Of a DNA stretch of 62,485 bases, positions 14,360-25,400 are shown one piece after another. Both the position numbers and the translations under genes were made by a program. Source of the DNA: a virus; IMG/VR virus record IMGVR_UViG_3300042691_018704, positions 1 to 62,485 of that record; one strand, written 5' to 3'. Under the pieces are notes generated by a model. That model had not been told where the DNA came from, did no database searches, and saw nothing but the letters and a program-made list of their open reading frames with translations. Each line of letters begins with the position of its first letter. Position 1 is the stretch's first letter.

Positions 14360-17300
14360 ATGGGAACTAGTCCGTTATCGTTTAATGCAACCGAGATCAT
14401 TAGAAAAAGTTTAATTGTAAGGAATCTTAAACCTTACAGAAAACCAGGCGTATATACACCACCAAGTGGTGCGGTTACATACCCAACCGAATTACAGGAT
14501 TATAGTGTAATTGATTCTCCTGATGTTTTAATAGATAACAGTCCTTTTTCTGATAATTTATATAAGATTAATGAATTTGGTCCTAATGGTGGTTTTAATA
14601 AAACTATAAATTATAATAATGTTGTAAGTTCGGGACCTAATAAGGGGGAATATGGACCATTTCCCCCATATATCGATGCTATTGAGAATTATAGTATATC
14701 CTATCAAAAAGCATCGTCAATTATCAACCAATACGGACCTCCCGGAGGTTTTCAAAATCCGTATAATATTGGTTTAATACAAAGGTCTAAAGGTGTTTTG
14801 GCACCGTATTGGGGTCCACCTAGTTTTAGACCCTCATTATATTCACCATATGCGGTTTTACTTTCAAGTAATCCACAAGGGTCGGATGGTACATTATCTT
14901 TGGATTCTGAACCAAGAAGGTTTGATATTGGGGTTGCGTTAAAGGCTAATTTAAAGGCGAGGGTTGATCAAAATGTTAGAACCGAAACAATCGGAAGACT
15001 TACATTCTTAGAGTCACTTAGAGATCCATTTGAGGTGGCTCAAGTTTTGGCGGGTAAAAGACCTATAGTATCAAAAGATTGGACAATTACTGTTCCGTCA
15101 AACGCTATTGGTAAAATGGCGGATATTCTTAACAGAATTGCAGGAACTTACTATCCTGTATCACCGATACCGGGTGATTATTTTGATGAGGATATGACAC
15201 AGAACAACCTTGGTAGAACACAACAAACGGTTGTTGGTGCTGCGGTTGCGGGGGCGTTTGGAACGAGAGGGTCAAGAGGTAGAACACCGTCGGATTTATT
15301 CTTAAAAAATACAGGATCGGGTCAAAAATTCCAACTACAATCTAACATTGAACAAAACAAGTTTAGACCCGCGTTTAGTGATGATGCCGTAGGTGGTATA
15401 TTTTCGTTTAATTTATCAAACTTAACTAAAGGAAACTTTTATGTTGGTTCAAAGGATCAAGATCCGGGATCTTTAACATCACCTCCGGGTGCTATACCAA
15501 AAGATGAAACGGGTAGAGAAGTTAATGCTCCTGTATATGGACCTGAAGTATTGGGTAATAATTATGAAAATAATATACAAATCCAAAACGGTTTTGCGGG
15601 TAAATCTTATGAGGATGCGGGGGGTATTCAAGGAGGGTTCACATGGGTATCACCGAAATATAGTAAAAATGCGGGTAAAAATGTAGCACCTGGTGGTGAT
15701 TATACCACAAATAACCCAACATTTAATAGTATTAGTGATAAATTCAATGCGGGTAAATCAACTAATTATGAATTTAGACCGGGTAGTATTTTAGATGATA
15801 CTCAAAGGTTAATAGATTCACAACCCGATGGTGCTAAGAGACTTAACCACGTTGGTAACGCAATTGACCAAGTATCTAAAGTATTTAGTGATGGGTATAA
15901 GGAATTAACTAAGGGTTCTAGGGTGATATCTTACACTAATGCGTCGGGAACGGAAGCGGGTAGAGAATATTGTAGGGTGTTTGCTAAGGACAAACCATAT
16001 ATTAATTATGAAAATTTACAGAAACAAAAAGGTAGTATCTATCAATTTGTTAATTCTGTAATAACTTCAACATATAATTTGAATATTGTTCCGACAAGTA
16101 ACAACGTTAATCCAACTGCAGTTGAGAAAAACGTTACCAAATACATGTTTAGTATTGAAAACTTGGCTTGGAGAACGTCAAATAAAGAAGGTTTTAGAGT
16201 GTCGGACCTTCCTGCTTGTGAGAGAGGTCCTAATGGGGGTAGAATAATGTGGTTCCCACCTTATGGTTTAACATTTAGTGAGGATTCAAGACCGTCGTTT
16301 AATGAAAATACATTTATTGGACGACCTGAACCTGTTTATACTTATAAAAACACATCAAGATCGGGTCAATTATCATTTAAGATTGTGGTGGATCACCCAT
16401 CTATATTAAATCTTATTGTTAATAAGGTTTTGGCGAATACTGATAGAGAAACTGCTGATAATATCGTTGATTCTTTCTTCGCGGGTTGTAAAGAATATGA
16501 TTTGTATGAATTGGCTCAAACATATAATACCATACCGGCATCGGATTTGGTATATTTTCAATCAATTGTTAATACAACAACACCACAAAATCCTGCAACA
16601 CAGGAATCTACACAACCGATTAATCAATCACAACCGGCACCAATTATTCCTCAACAAACCAAACCATCTGAATTAAATTGGGATAAGTTTAAAAACTTAG
16701 GTTTTTATTTTTACAACGATTATCCCGATCCAAATACGAGATTAACTCAAACAACGAGTGCTTATGATGTTGAATATAATTTCTTATTAAGTAAGGAAAC
16801 AACCTTCATTGAAGTTGCTTCAAGAAATAATACACAAACTGAGATGCAAAATTTCTTTGATGATATTGTTATTGATAACTTCACAACTGTTGGTAATAAA
16901 TTGGTTCCCGAGATAAAGAAAGTTTTGGATGACGGGACTGCTAAAAGTATAACAATTACTTTAATTGGTTCTGCGTCCGCACCTGCAACAATAAGTTACA
17001 ACGTTGATTTGTCAAAAAGAAGAATTGATAGTGTTAAAGATTATTTCCAAAATGTTTTGGGTTCATACATAGATTCGGGAAGATTGAAAATTGATTCGGG
17101 TTCTGCGAGAGGTGAGCAAGAATCAAGTGCTACACTATATAGTTTCAATAAAGGGACTAAATCACAGGGTTATAATTGTACTGACTTAGATACTAAAAAT
17201 ATACCATACAATAAGATATTTTCCGTTCAAGCATCTGCTTGTAGAAGAGTTGCAATTAAGGATATTAAATATGTTCCCGGTGATATTCCTCAAGCACCTC

Positions 17301-19171
17301 CACCACCACAAATAAGTGCGGTACCACCTAAGCAAGAACAAACAACAGGACAATTACCATTGGAAGCACCAAAACCTGTAACGACTACAACCATACAACA
17401 AAAAATTAAAAATGATGTTAGTAAGAGAATTGTTAGATCTTTATTATCTGAGTGTAACTATTTTGATATATTGAAAAGTACTGATCCTGTTGTTTTTGAT
17501 TCAATCAAAGACAAGATCAAATATTTTAATCCAACGTTTCACTCAATGACACCTGAAGGATTAAATTCAAGATTGACATTCTTAAATCAATGTGTAAGAC
17601 CGGGTGATACGATACCAACAATAGGTTTGGATGGAAAACCTGTAACGGATGTTGCAACAAACACCGCGTTTGGTGCCCCACCTGTGTTGGTGCTAAGAAT
17701 TGGTGATTTCTATAATACTAAAATTATTCCAACAAACTTAAGTTTCAAATTTGAAAATTTTGATTTGAATCCCGAAGGTATTGGTATGCAACCGATGATT
17801 TGTGATGTTACGTTAAGTTTTAACTTTATTGGTGGTTCGGGACTTAAAGAACCAATTGAAAAATTACAAAACGCATTATCGTTTAATTATTATGCAAATA
17901 CTGAGATGTATGATGAAAGAGCTGAAAAAACGGAAGATAGAGAACAATTCAATCAACAATTTATTGGTGCATTAGGTTTAACTGAAACTGAGACAACCAC
18001 ATCGGTTTCACAAGCAACTCCGGTTTCCACATCACTTGGTGGTGCAACAATTGGTGAAATTAAGAGTACTACAACCTCTGCGGCAACGTCGGGAACATCT
18101 ACCGTGGTTTATGGTAATATATCATATACTAAAGTGTTTGATGGGTTTGTTACACAGTCTAAAAATTATTATAATGGTGTGTATAATTTCTTAAACGATA
18201 CACTTAAGAATTATAATTATGGGGTATTACAAAACGTTACGAATGTTCTAAAATATAACACAGGTAAGTTCAATCAATATACGTCACCACAAGATGTTAA
18301 TCTATTTGGATCACCTGTAAATATTCAATCCAGGTATGTTTCTTTCTTCTCACAATTACAAAGTAAAATCAATAATGGATCATTATCTCAAATATCCACA
18401 TTAGAACAAAACAGAAATGTTAAAAATAGTGTAGTTAGAGATTTGAAACAGAACTACATAAACTATGTTAGTGGATATGCACCTACGTTTTTAACTAAAC
18501 TTACCACATCAATTCAATCATTGAATACGTTAGAACAAGACTATGTATTTACAATAGATAAATTGAATTATGTATTAACTGAAAGAGATGGTTTCATTGA
18601 AAAGGGAGAACCGAAGTTATATAAAATAACGGGTTCAACTCTTTCGGTAATGACTACTGACTTAACAACAATAGGAACCTATTGTAATCAATTTATAACT
18701 ACTTTAACTGATGGGGATTACCCACCTTATGTGACTCAAAGCTTCAAATTTGACTCTGAAATATTCCCTGTTACTAAATTTGGGTTTACAACTCCGGAAT
18801 CTAAGTTAGAATATATGTTAATGAGTGGTGTTTATATTAATGATTATACTAATTTTATGAGTGCAATCACTAACGGTATCACAGATCCTATTTCACTTAC
18901 AATAATAAATGATGAATTTGGTAAGGTGAAGTCGGTCTTTGAAAGTGCTTATAATACGGAATTAAGTATTGTTGATGATAATAAAAACACAATTAATAAA
19001 GACATTCTAAATGTTGTTGGTATAAACGTTGGTGTTGATAGGACTTGTTCATATACGACTGATTTTACACCAAGTAGTGATGATAAAACAAGATTGAGTA
19101 AATTGTTTAATTCTAATAATGATGCCGATACTGATAATCCTTACAATCTTAAAAAGAAGTTTAAACTATGA
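14360..19171 (+). CDS. Very large baseplate / tube-initiator protein with OmpA-like domain, 1603 aa
   Basis: A virion protein with two segments characteristic of marine T4-like baseplate proteins: RIMWFPPYGLTFSEDSRP with TFIGRPEPVYTYKNTSRSGQ and LSFKIVVDHPSILN (residues ~630-690), and LVLRIGDFYNTKIIPTNLSF with IGMQPMICDVTLSFNFIGGSG (~1110-1165). Between them, residues ~850-965 look like an OmpA-type peptidoglycan-binding domain: SITITLIGSASAPA, YNVDLSKRRIDSVKDYF, then ACRRVAI, matching the Gly-Ser, Asn-x-x-Leu-Ser-x-Arg-Arg and Arg-Arg-Val marks of that family. Pro/Gln-rich linkers flank it (16560-16670, 17280-17400). Likely sits at the tail-tube/baseplate junction (gp48/gp54 position). Stop overlaps the next start as ATGA. 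Confidence 0.75.
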   Translation: MGTSPLSFNATEIIRKSLIVRNLKPYRKPGVYTPPSGAVTYPTELQDYSVIDSPDVLIDNSPFSDNLYKINEFGPNGGFNKTINYNNVVSSGPNKGEYGPFPPYIDAIENYSISYQKASSIINQYGPPGGFQNPYNIGLIQRSKGVLAPYWGPPSFRPSLYSPYAVLLSSNPQGSDGTLSLDSEPRRFDIGVALKANLKARVDQNVRTETIGRLTFLESLRDPFEVAQVLAGKRPIVSKDWTITVPSNAIGKMADILNRIAGTYYPVSPIPGDYFDEDMTQNNLGRTQQTVVGAAVAGAFGTRGSRGRTPSDLFLKNTGSGQKFQLQSNIEQNKFRPAFSDDAVGGIFSFNLSNLTKGNFYVGSKDQDPGSLTSPPGAIPKDETGREVNAPVYGPEVLGNNYENNIQIQNGFAGKSYEDAGGIQGGFTWVSPKYSKNAGKNVAPGGDYTTNNPTFNSISDKFNAGKSTNYEFRPGSILDDTQRLIDSQPDGAKRLNHVGNAIDQVSKVFSDGYKELTKGSRVISYTNASGTEAGREYCRVFAKDKPYINYENLQKQKGSIYQFVNSVITSTYNLNIVPTSNNVNPTAVEKNVTKYMFSIENLAWRTSNKEGFRVSDLPACERGPNGGRIMWFPPYGLTFSEDSRPSFNENTFIGRPEPVYTYKNTSRSGQLSFKIVVDHPSILNLIVNKVLANTDRETADNIVDSFFAGCKEYDLYELAQTYNTIPASDLVYFQSIVNTTTPQNPATQESTQPINQSQPAPIIPQQTKPSELNWDKFKNLGFYFYNDYPDPNTRLTQTTSAYDVEYNFLLSKETTFIEVASRNNTQTEMQNFFDDIVIDNFTTVGNKLVPEIKKVLDDGTAKSITITLIGSASAPATISYNVDLSKRRIDSVKDYFQNVLGSYIDSGRLKIDSGSARGEQESSATLYSFNKGTKSQGYNCTDLDTKNIPYNKIFSVQASACRRVAIKDIKYVPGDIPQAPPPPQISAVPPKQEQTTGQLPLEAPKPVTTTTIQQKIKNDVSKRIVRSLLSECNYFDILKSTDPVVFDSIKDKIKYFNPTFHSMTPEGLNSRLTFLNQCVRPGDTIPTIGLDGKPVTDVATNTAFGAPPVLVLRIGDFYNTKIIPTNLSFKFENFDLNPEGIGMQPMICDVTLSFNFIGGSGLKEPIEKLQNALSFNYYANTEMYDERAEKTEDREQFNQQFIGALGLTETETTTSVSQATPVSTSLGGATIGEIKSTTTSAATSGTSTVVYGNISYTKVFDGFVTQSKNYYNGVYNFLNDTLKNYNYGVLQNVTNVLKYNTGKFNQYTSPQDVNLFGSPVNIQSRYVSFFSQLQSKINNGSLSQISTLEQNRNVKNSVVRDLKQNYINYVSGYAPTFLTKLTTSIQSLNTLEQDYVFTIDKLNYVLTERDGFIEKGEPKLYKITGSTLSVMTTDLTTIGTYCNQFITTLTDGDYPPYVTQSFKFDSEIFPVTKFGFTTPESKLEYMLMSGVYINDYTNFMSAITNGITDPISLTIINDEFGKVKSVFESAYNTELSIVDDNKNTINKDILNVVGINVGVDRTCSYTTDFTPSSDDKTRLSKLFNSNNDADTDNPYNLKKKFKL

Positions 19172-19491
19172 GTTATCAATATTATAATAGATATGTGGAT
19201 TTTGAAGTAAATGGTGGTCAAACCGTTGTCCCATTTGTTCCTTTGAGACCTAAAAACTCGGATCAAAGATACATTTATCGTGTAGGAAGAAGTAGAATGG
19301 ATAAGATATCACAGGAATATTATGGCACACCTTTTTTTGGTTGGTTAATATTACAAGCAAATCCACAATTTGGTGGTTTAGAATGGTCAATACCCGATGG
19401 TACGACAATAAACGTTCCATTTCCATTGGTGGCGACACTACAAGATTATAACGCGGCATTGAATAATTACTTCTTCTATTATGGCAGATAA
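19168..19491 (+). CDS. gp53: Baseplate wedge protein, gp53-like (LysM-like), 107 aa
   Basis: Short protein with a LysM-like core: YRVGRSRMDKISQEYYGTP, then GWLILQANPQFGG and IPDGTTINVPFP. This is the pattern of gp53-type wedge proteins, which bind wedges together in the baseplate. Shorter than T4 gp53 (196), so it holds only the core fold. It overlaps both neighbours: its ATG lies in the stop of the preceding gene (ATGA) and its 3' end overlaps the hub gene by 11 bases, which suggests coupled translation of baseplate parts. Confidence 0.8.
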   Translation: MSYQYYNRYVDFEVNGGQTVVPFVPLRPKNSDQRYIYRVGRSRMDKISQEYYGTPFFGWLILQANPQFGGLEWSIPDGTTINVPFPLVATLQDYNAALNNYFFYYGR

Positions 19492-22400
19492 AAAAATACT
19501 AGTAGATTTTGACTACGACAACATAGTTATTATTGATCCTAATAAAACGGTTGGAACTAATGGGAATAGTTATGATGAACGATTGGTAAATCATGAAGAA
19601 CTTGTCATGTATGCTAATTTGGAAGCCCGTGTAATACCGGGAACAAAACTTGTTCAAGGTTCCACATTAGACGATTCTATCCGAAACGTAAAAATCGCAC
19701 AAATTAATTTCTTAAATCCTGGTGGTAAAGGATACTTTAGTAACGAATATACCGATGAGATTACAGGAAAAAATAGTTTGAAAGGTCAAGGAATTAATCA
19801 AAACTTTCAAAAAGGTAGAGTTTTCCAAGACCCACAAGGTAATAACACTATTGAAAGGTATCAAACAACGGGTAATATACAGGACACTGAACTATTAGGT
19901 ATTGAAAGTATAACGGTAACTAATGATAGGAGTTTTACACCGGTAGTTAATGTTAGGTTAATTGACGTGCAGGGTAGAGCGTTATTTGAAAAAGGTGATA
20001 ATTCACCATATGCTGCATTTTTTAACTTACCATACCCAACATTTTATTTAACAATGAAGGGTTATTATGGTAAAGCTATAAGATATGAATTAATATTACA
20101 AAATTTTGAAGCGTCATTCCAAGGATCCACGGGTGATTATACTGTTAATCTTAAGTTTGTTGCTTACAAATACTCTGTTTTAGCCGAAACTTCGGTGGCA
20201 TATTTGTTTGCATTACCACATATGTATAATACAACTTATAACATTTCACCACCATCTAATACACAGGCTCAAAACGCTGCGTTATTCACTAATGGAAATA
20301 CTAATACAGATGTCAATCAAGTTGTAACGTCAAGAGGATTACAAAAATTAAAAGAAGTTTATCAAGATTATAAATCTCAAAGATTGGTTGATGAGAATTT
20401 CCCCGAGATGACACTTAATCAATTACAGATTAAATTAGAAAAACTTGAAGAAAATTTATTGGCCACATTTGGGAAACAAGATTTCTCTTCATTATCTGAC
20501 GTTGATTCTTATAAGAAAAATCTAATAAACTATCAAAATTCTGTTTATTCTACCGATCTCAATTCGTGGTCATCTAAGTATGTTGATACATCATTGTTTT
20601 ATTATGATAATACAGGTAAAAAGTTTTATCTCTATAAAGAGAATGTTAGACAATCTCAACAAAGTATGAAAGATGCTGAGGTTATACTTGATAAAATAGT
20701 AAAGGAATATAATAAATTATTATCTGAAAACAAAACGTTAGGTAGTGGTGGATCGGCAACTATTAATAATATAAAAAAACTAATAACAGGTCTTAATAAT
20801 GATATCACCGTTGGAACGATTATTCGTGACTTGGGAATGATTGACGAACAAAAAACATTACAAGAAAGGTTAAAAAGAATACCAACAAGTGCTGAAACAG
20901 AAAATTTTAGAATTGAATTAAATAAACTTAAATTTTCTAATACAAGTATAAAGATAAATGGTATTGTCAATAACCAACCCGATAATACGACGGATTCGGA
21001 AGCGGGTCCTGTAAAATTACCTCAAAAGGTAATGTATTTTGAAGGTGAAGGTACTTTTGTTGATTTGATTCAAAAGTTAGATACCAACGCAACCAAAGTA
21101 AGAACACAAATTGAAGATACCTTAACATCTGAATTACAAAAAAAGATTGAGGGTAACAATGGGTTAGGATTTAAACCAACAATGAGAAATGTATGTGCGG
21201 TTTTATTCGCATCGTTAGAGGCGTTCTTACGATTGTTGGATGATGTTCATACTAAGGCTTGGGATGTTAGGTTTGATCCTATTAGAAAGTCGGCAATCCT
21301 GAACAACGAGAATAAAAATAATATAGATACCACGGCTGCGGGTGATATTCCTGTTTATCCTTGGCCACAATATTTTGTTGAAACACAAAACACCACAGAT
21401 GGTGGAAAGTTTGAGTTAAGATATCCTGGTGATCCATCGGTGATTAATCAAACACAGGCTTACAGGTATGATATTTGGCCTGAAGTAGAATTTGTTGAAG
21501 AATATATGAAAGGTTTGGCGGTTAGAGATCTTGAGATTCTACAAAATCCAACAAGTTCCACCAACGAAGAAAAAACTATAAATAGAGTTACGTTAAACGC
21601 TTTTGATTACCCAACAACAAATAGAACCTATTCAATAACAGAGGTTGTTTCATTTATTTATGAAATTTATGAAAGGGTTTTCACTGCGTCATTTTATGAT
21701 AAATTAAATACGGATGTTTCAAATAAGAAGGAGGTTTATAAAACGATTGCTGATTTTGAAACTGAGAATATATTAAAAGCATTAGCAAATGATAATCCCG
21801 AACTAATTAAAATCTTGAAAGATTTTTCAATACAACCGGGAAATATTACTGATTTGATGAGACACATATCTAATGAAGGTAAAGGTATTTCGTGGAATCA
21901 ATTCATTAGAGGTTATTATACAAATAAATATTTGGTTGGAAAAACGGACAAACCATTTCAAGTTTTATCGGGAAATACGACATTAATTGAAACAGTTTTA
22001 CCAAATATTAGTGCGCCATCTAAAAAGAGAGTTTCGGATCTATTGAAGGTAGAAACGGGAAAAGGATTTACGGATTTATACCCATTTGTTTCGGATACAT
22101 TTAATACTAATTCGTTACAAAACGGAGCAACGGACGGACTTAGATTCTACAAAACAACACAAACGTTAGTGTTTAATGATAGAATAAATTATATAACTAA
22201 TTTTGCCACTGCAGATCCTAAAAACGCGCCAAAACCCTTTACTGTATTGGATTATACGGCGTTTAAACCCATTCAATACGATAGTAGCGGTATTCTAACA
22301 CCGTTACAAATATATGCAACAAAATTGGCGGGCGATAGATTAGCAACCGAGGGTGTGTGGGGTGATAGGGTAATATCTATGATGAATACACCATTTTTTA

Positions 22401-25400
22401 CAAATTCTATTTTATCCGGAGTTCAAAGTGAAAGAAGTAATGAAACATATCCGTATGTCCAATCTGCGTATTTATTCTTAAATTCATTACCTTTGGCGAC
22501 TTTGAGAGAAAAATTCGTTAGTGGTGGGACGTATGGTGAATATATCGCTTCGGTTTTAAATAAATATGGTTCGGTTCAATCATTACCTTATTCTTGGATT
22601 ATTAAGTACGGTTCAATTTGGTACAGATATAAGAAACAAGTAAATGAAGGTGTTGATATTTTGGATGGTGTTTGGAAAAACTTTGATTATTCGGCAAATT
22701 ACGATCCAACAACTTCATCAACTACTAGAAGTTACAATACGAAAACATTTGTTAATGGTTCAAGAAGTGATAATACTATCACGTTACAAAATTCAATTAC
22801 TGATACGGTTACATTAACTAATATTACTGCTGGATTTTACCCTAAATTAATAAATGATTTTACTTACTTTACAACAGGTTTTGATTTATTAACAGGATAT
22901 ACAGATTCTGATTATGTTGGTTCAACTTGTGGTAATCAACTTGAAATACGAAATAATGTTGATAATAATGTAAATCAACCATACAATGATGGTGGTGTTA
23001 AATTCTTAAATTATACACCATACGCCATTACATTTGACGTAAATAATAATACTTCATTCCCAAGAAAATACCAACAAAGTATTTTAGTATATCCAAGTTT
23101 CGGATCGCCGGTTAATGAGGTATCTAATTTCTTATTTACTCAAAACAATTTAAGTAGTTATAGTAACTTAAATCAATACAATCAAGTTGAGAATAATCCG
23201 TCAATTTATAATGCAACGACTAATTTCATTTGGGGTTCGGGTCCTTTTGGTTATTTTTCTAGTGCGGCGTTTACAAAACCCGATTATTATGAATACATCA
23301 AGAAAGTCAAAAGTGATGTTAATAAGCAAGATGCGTTTTCTTTTGAAACGGATTTTGAATATACAAGAATTGATGAGATGTTTGCAACATTCTCTAAGGA
23401 AGTGTTAGATGATTTTGAAACAATGTTTTTAGATTTTTGTCGTCCAAAAAGTAATTTCCAAAACCCATATGTTAGTGATGTGACCTTCGGTAATTTTCAA
23501 GCATTAATGACTGACATGATGTTTATTGACCGATTTAACGGTGCGATATCTAATGATGTGTTTATTGCTAAAGTTGCAAATGCTCAACAAGATAAATTAT
23601 CAAATAATTGTAGGTTATTTTTGGATCAAAACGTGTTATTTGTAAATGGAAACCCATCAAACTTTAATAGAAGATTGTATGGCTCATTCCAAACAAATAA
23701 GATAACCGATCCTATTGTATTTAGTCCGTATGTTAATGGTTCATTACCCACAAGTAGTGGAACGGTAACTTTGGAACAGTCAGAGAATTCAAATCCTTTG
23801 GCTTGGAAAGCGTTAAAGACATATGTGGGTTTATATTCATCGGGAACTACGGTACCTTATGGGTTCTATTATTCTAGTGATGGTTCTTATATTACAGATT
23901 TTTTTGTTGATAATAATATTGCATTTACGGAAGCAAATGTTATTACTTGTGCCCCATTAATTAAGGTGTATGCTACCCAAAAATACTTGGCAAATGGTGT
24001 AATGACAAAAGATATTTTCACAACATTAATTGATGATTATGTTAATTCTGCAACGGAGTTACAAACAAATATTTTTACGATATTGTTTAATCAATTAGGA
24101 AAACAACTTCCAATAGTTACGGTTAATTCATCACAAAAAATTAATAGTATTATTGACGGTAACGCACCAAAATATGAGATTTGGGATACTATGAAAACCT
24201 TGGATAATAAGTGGATTGCGGGTAACGACTATAAAGGAAGAACCCTGTTCCAAGATGTTGTATTTTTGGATAGAGCAAATAGAGATATTGGTAGAACCGC
24301 GTTGATTGACATTTTTAGTTTTAAGACGTTATTAAATAACAATCCTCTTAATATGAGAGTGTTGGACTTTTTTAGTAAAATTTTGAGTGATAATAAGTTT
24401 ATGATGATGCCTATGGGGGCTTACATGAATTTTTGGAGTAAAGAATTGATTGATGCTGACGGACAACCAAATCCTGAAAACAGTCAAGATTTGGCACAAA
24501 CATTATTTGGTACCCACCTTAACGTCGATTATAGACAAGCTCGATCAAAAATTGTTTGCATATATGGTGGTAAAGTATCAGAACATTTGGATATGAGAAG
24601 ATCTGATGATTATAGATTTGGAAATGATAGTTTTGATATTACAAGAACTTCCGAGAATGCTTTGTTATTTCAAACACCGGTTAATAAAAATGATTATCAC
24701 CTTTCAAATAAAGTTGTTGGATTTAACGTGGATTTTGGAACAAGATCACAAGGTATGTTTTATAACATTAACCTATCTCAAACCAATTCTCTTGCAACAA
24801 CGGAAGCTAATAAAGTAATTGCTGATACGGCAAGTGCTGCGGGAGGTAAAAGAGGGATTGCACAGAGTTTATCGCTATATAATCTATACAAAAATAGATC
24901 TTATGAAGTTGAAATAACATCATTGGGTAATTCAATGATACAACCAACGATGTATTTTAATTTGAAAAACGTTCCGATGTTTAATGGTCCTTATCATATA
25001 CAGTCGGTAACACACCAAATAGCACCGGGACAATTTACAACACAATTTAAAGGTGTTAGAATACCTATTTATTCTATGCCACAATTGGACAAACAAATTA
25101 CATCGTTAAACCAAGTGGTCTTAAGCGGGTTATTAAGTAAATTGAAGAAAAAGAGGGAGGATGAAAATAATCAAACACCAACCACTGTTAATATAACTAA
25201 TGTTGGAAGTAACGTTACCAACAAAACATCATTTACGTTAGGTTCTAACGCATCATGTGTTAATAAACTTGATCCGTCATATGTATCTTATCAACCTTCC
25301 GATGCATTGATAAGTGAGTTAAGTTTTAAACAAGCGGCTAGATATATTTCACAAGCGACAGCAAATGAGGCTAATAGATTATTAACTTTTTGTACGTTAT

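Noticed and set aside
20656-20970. 104-codon minus-strand frame with hydrophobic content
   Set aside because: Antisense to the hub gene; hydrophobic pattern comes from complementing an Asn/Lys-rich coding stretch.
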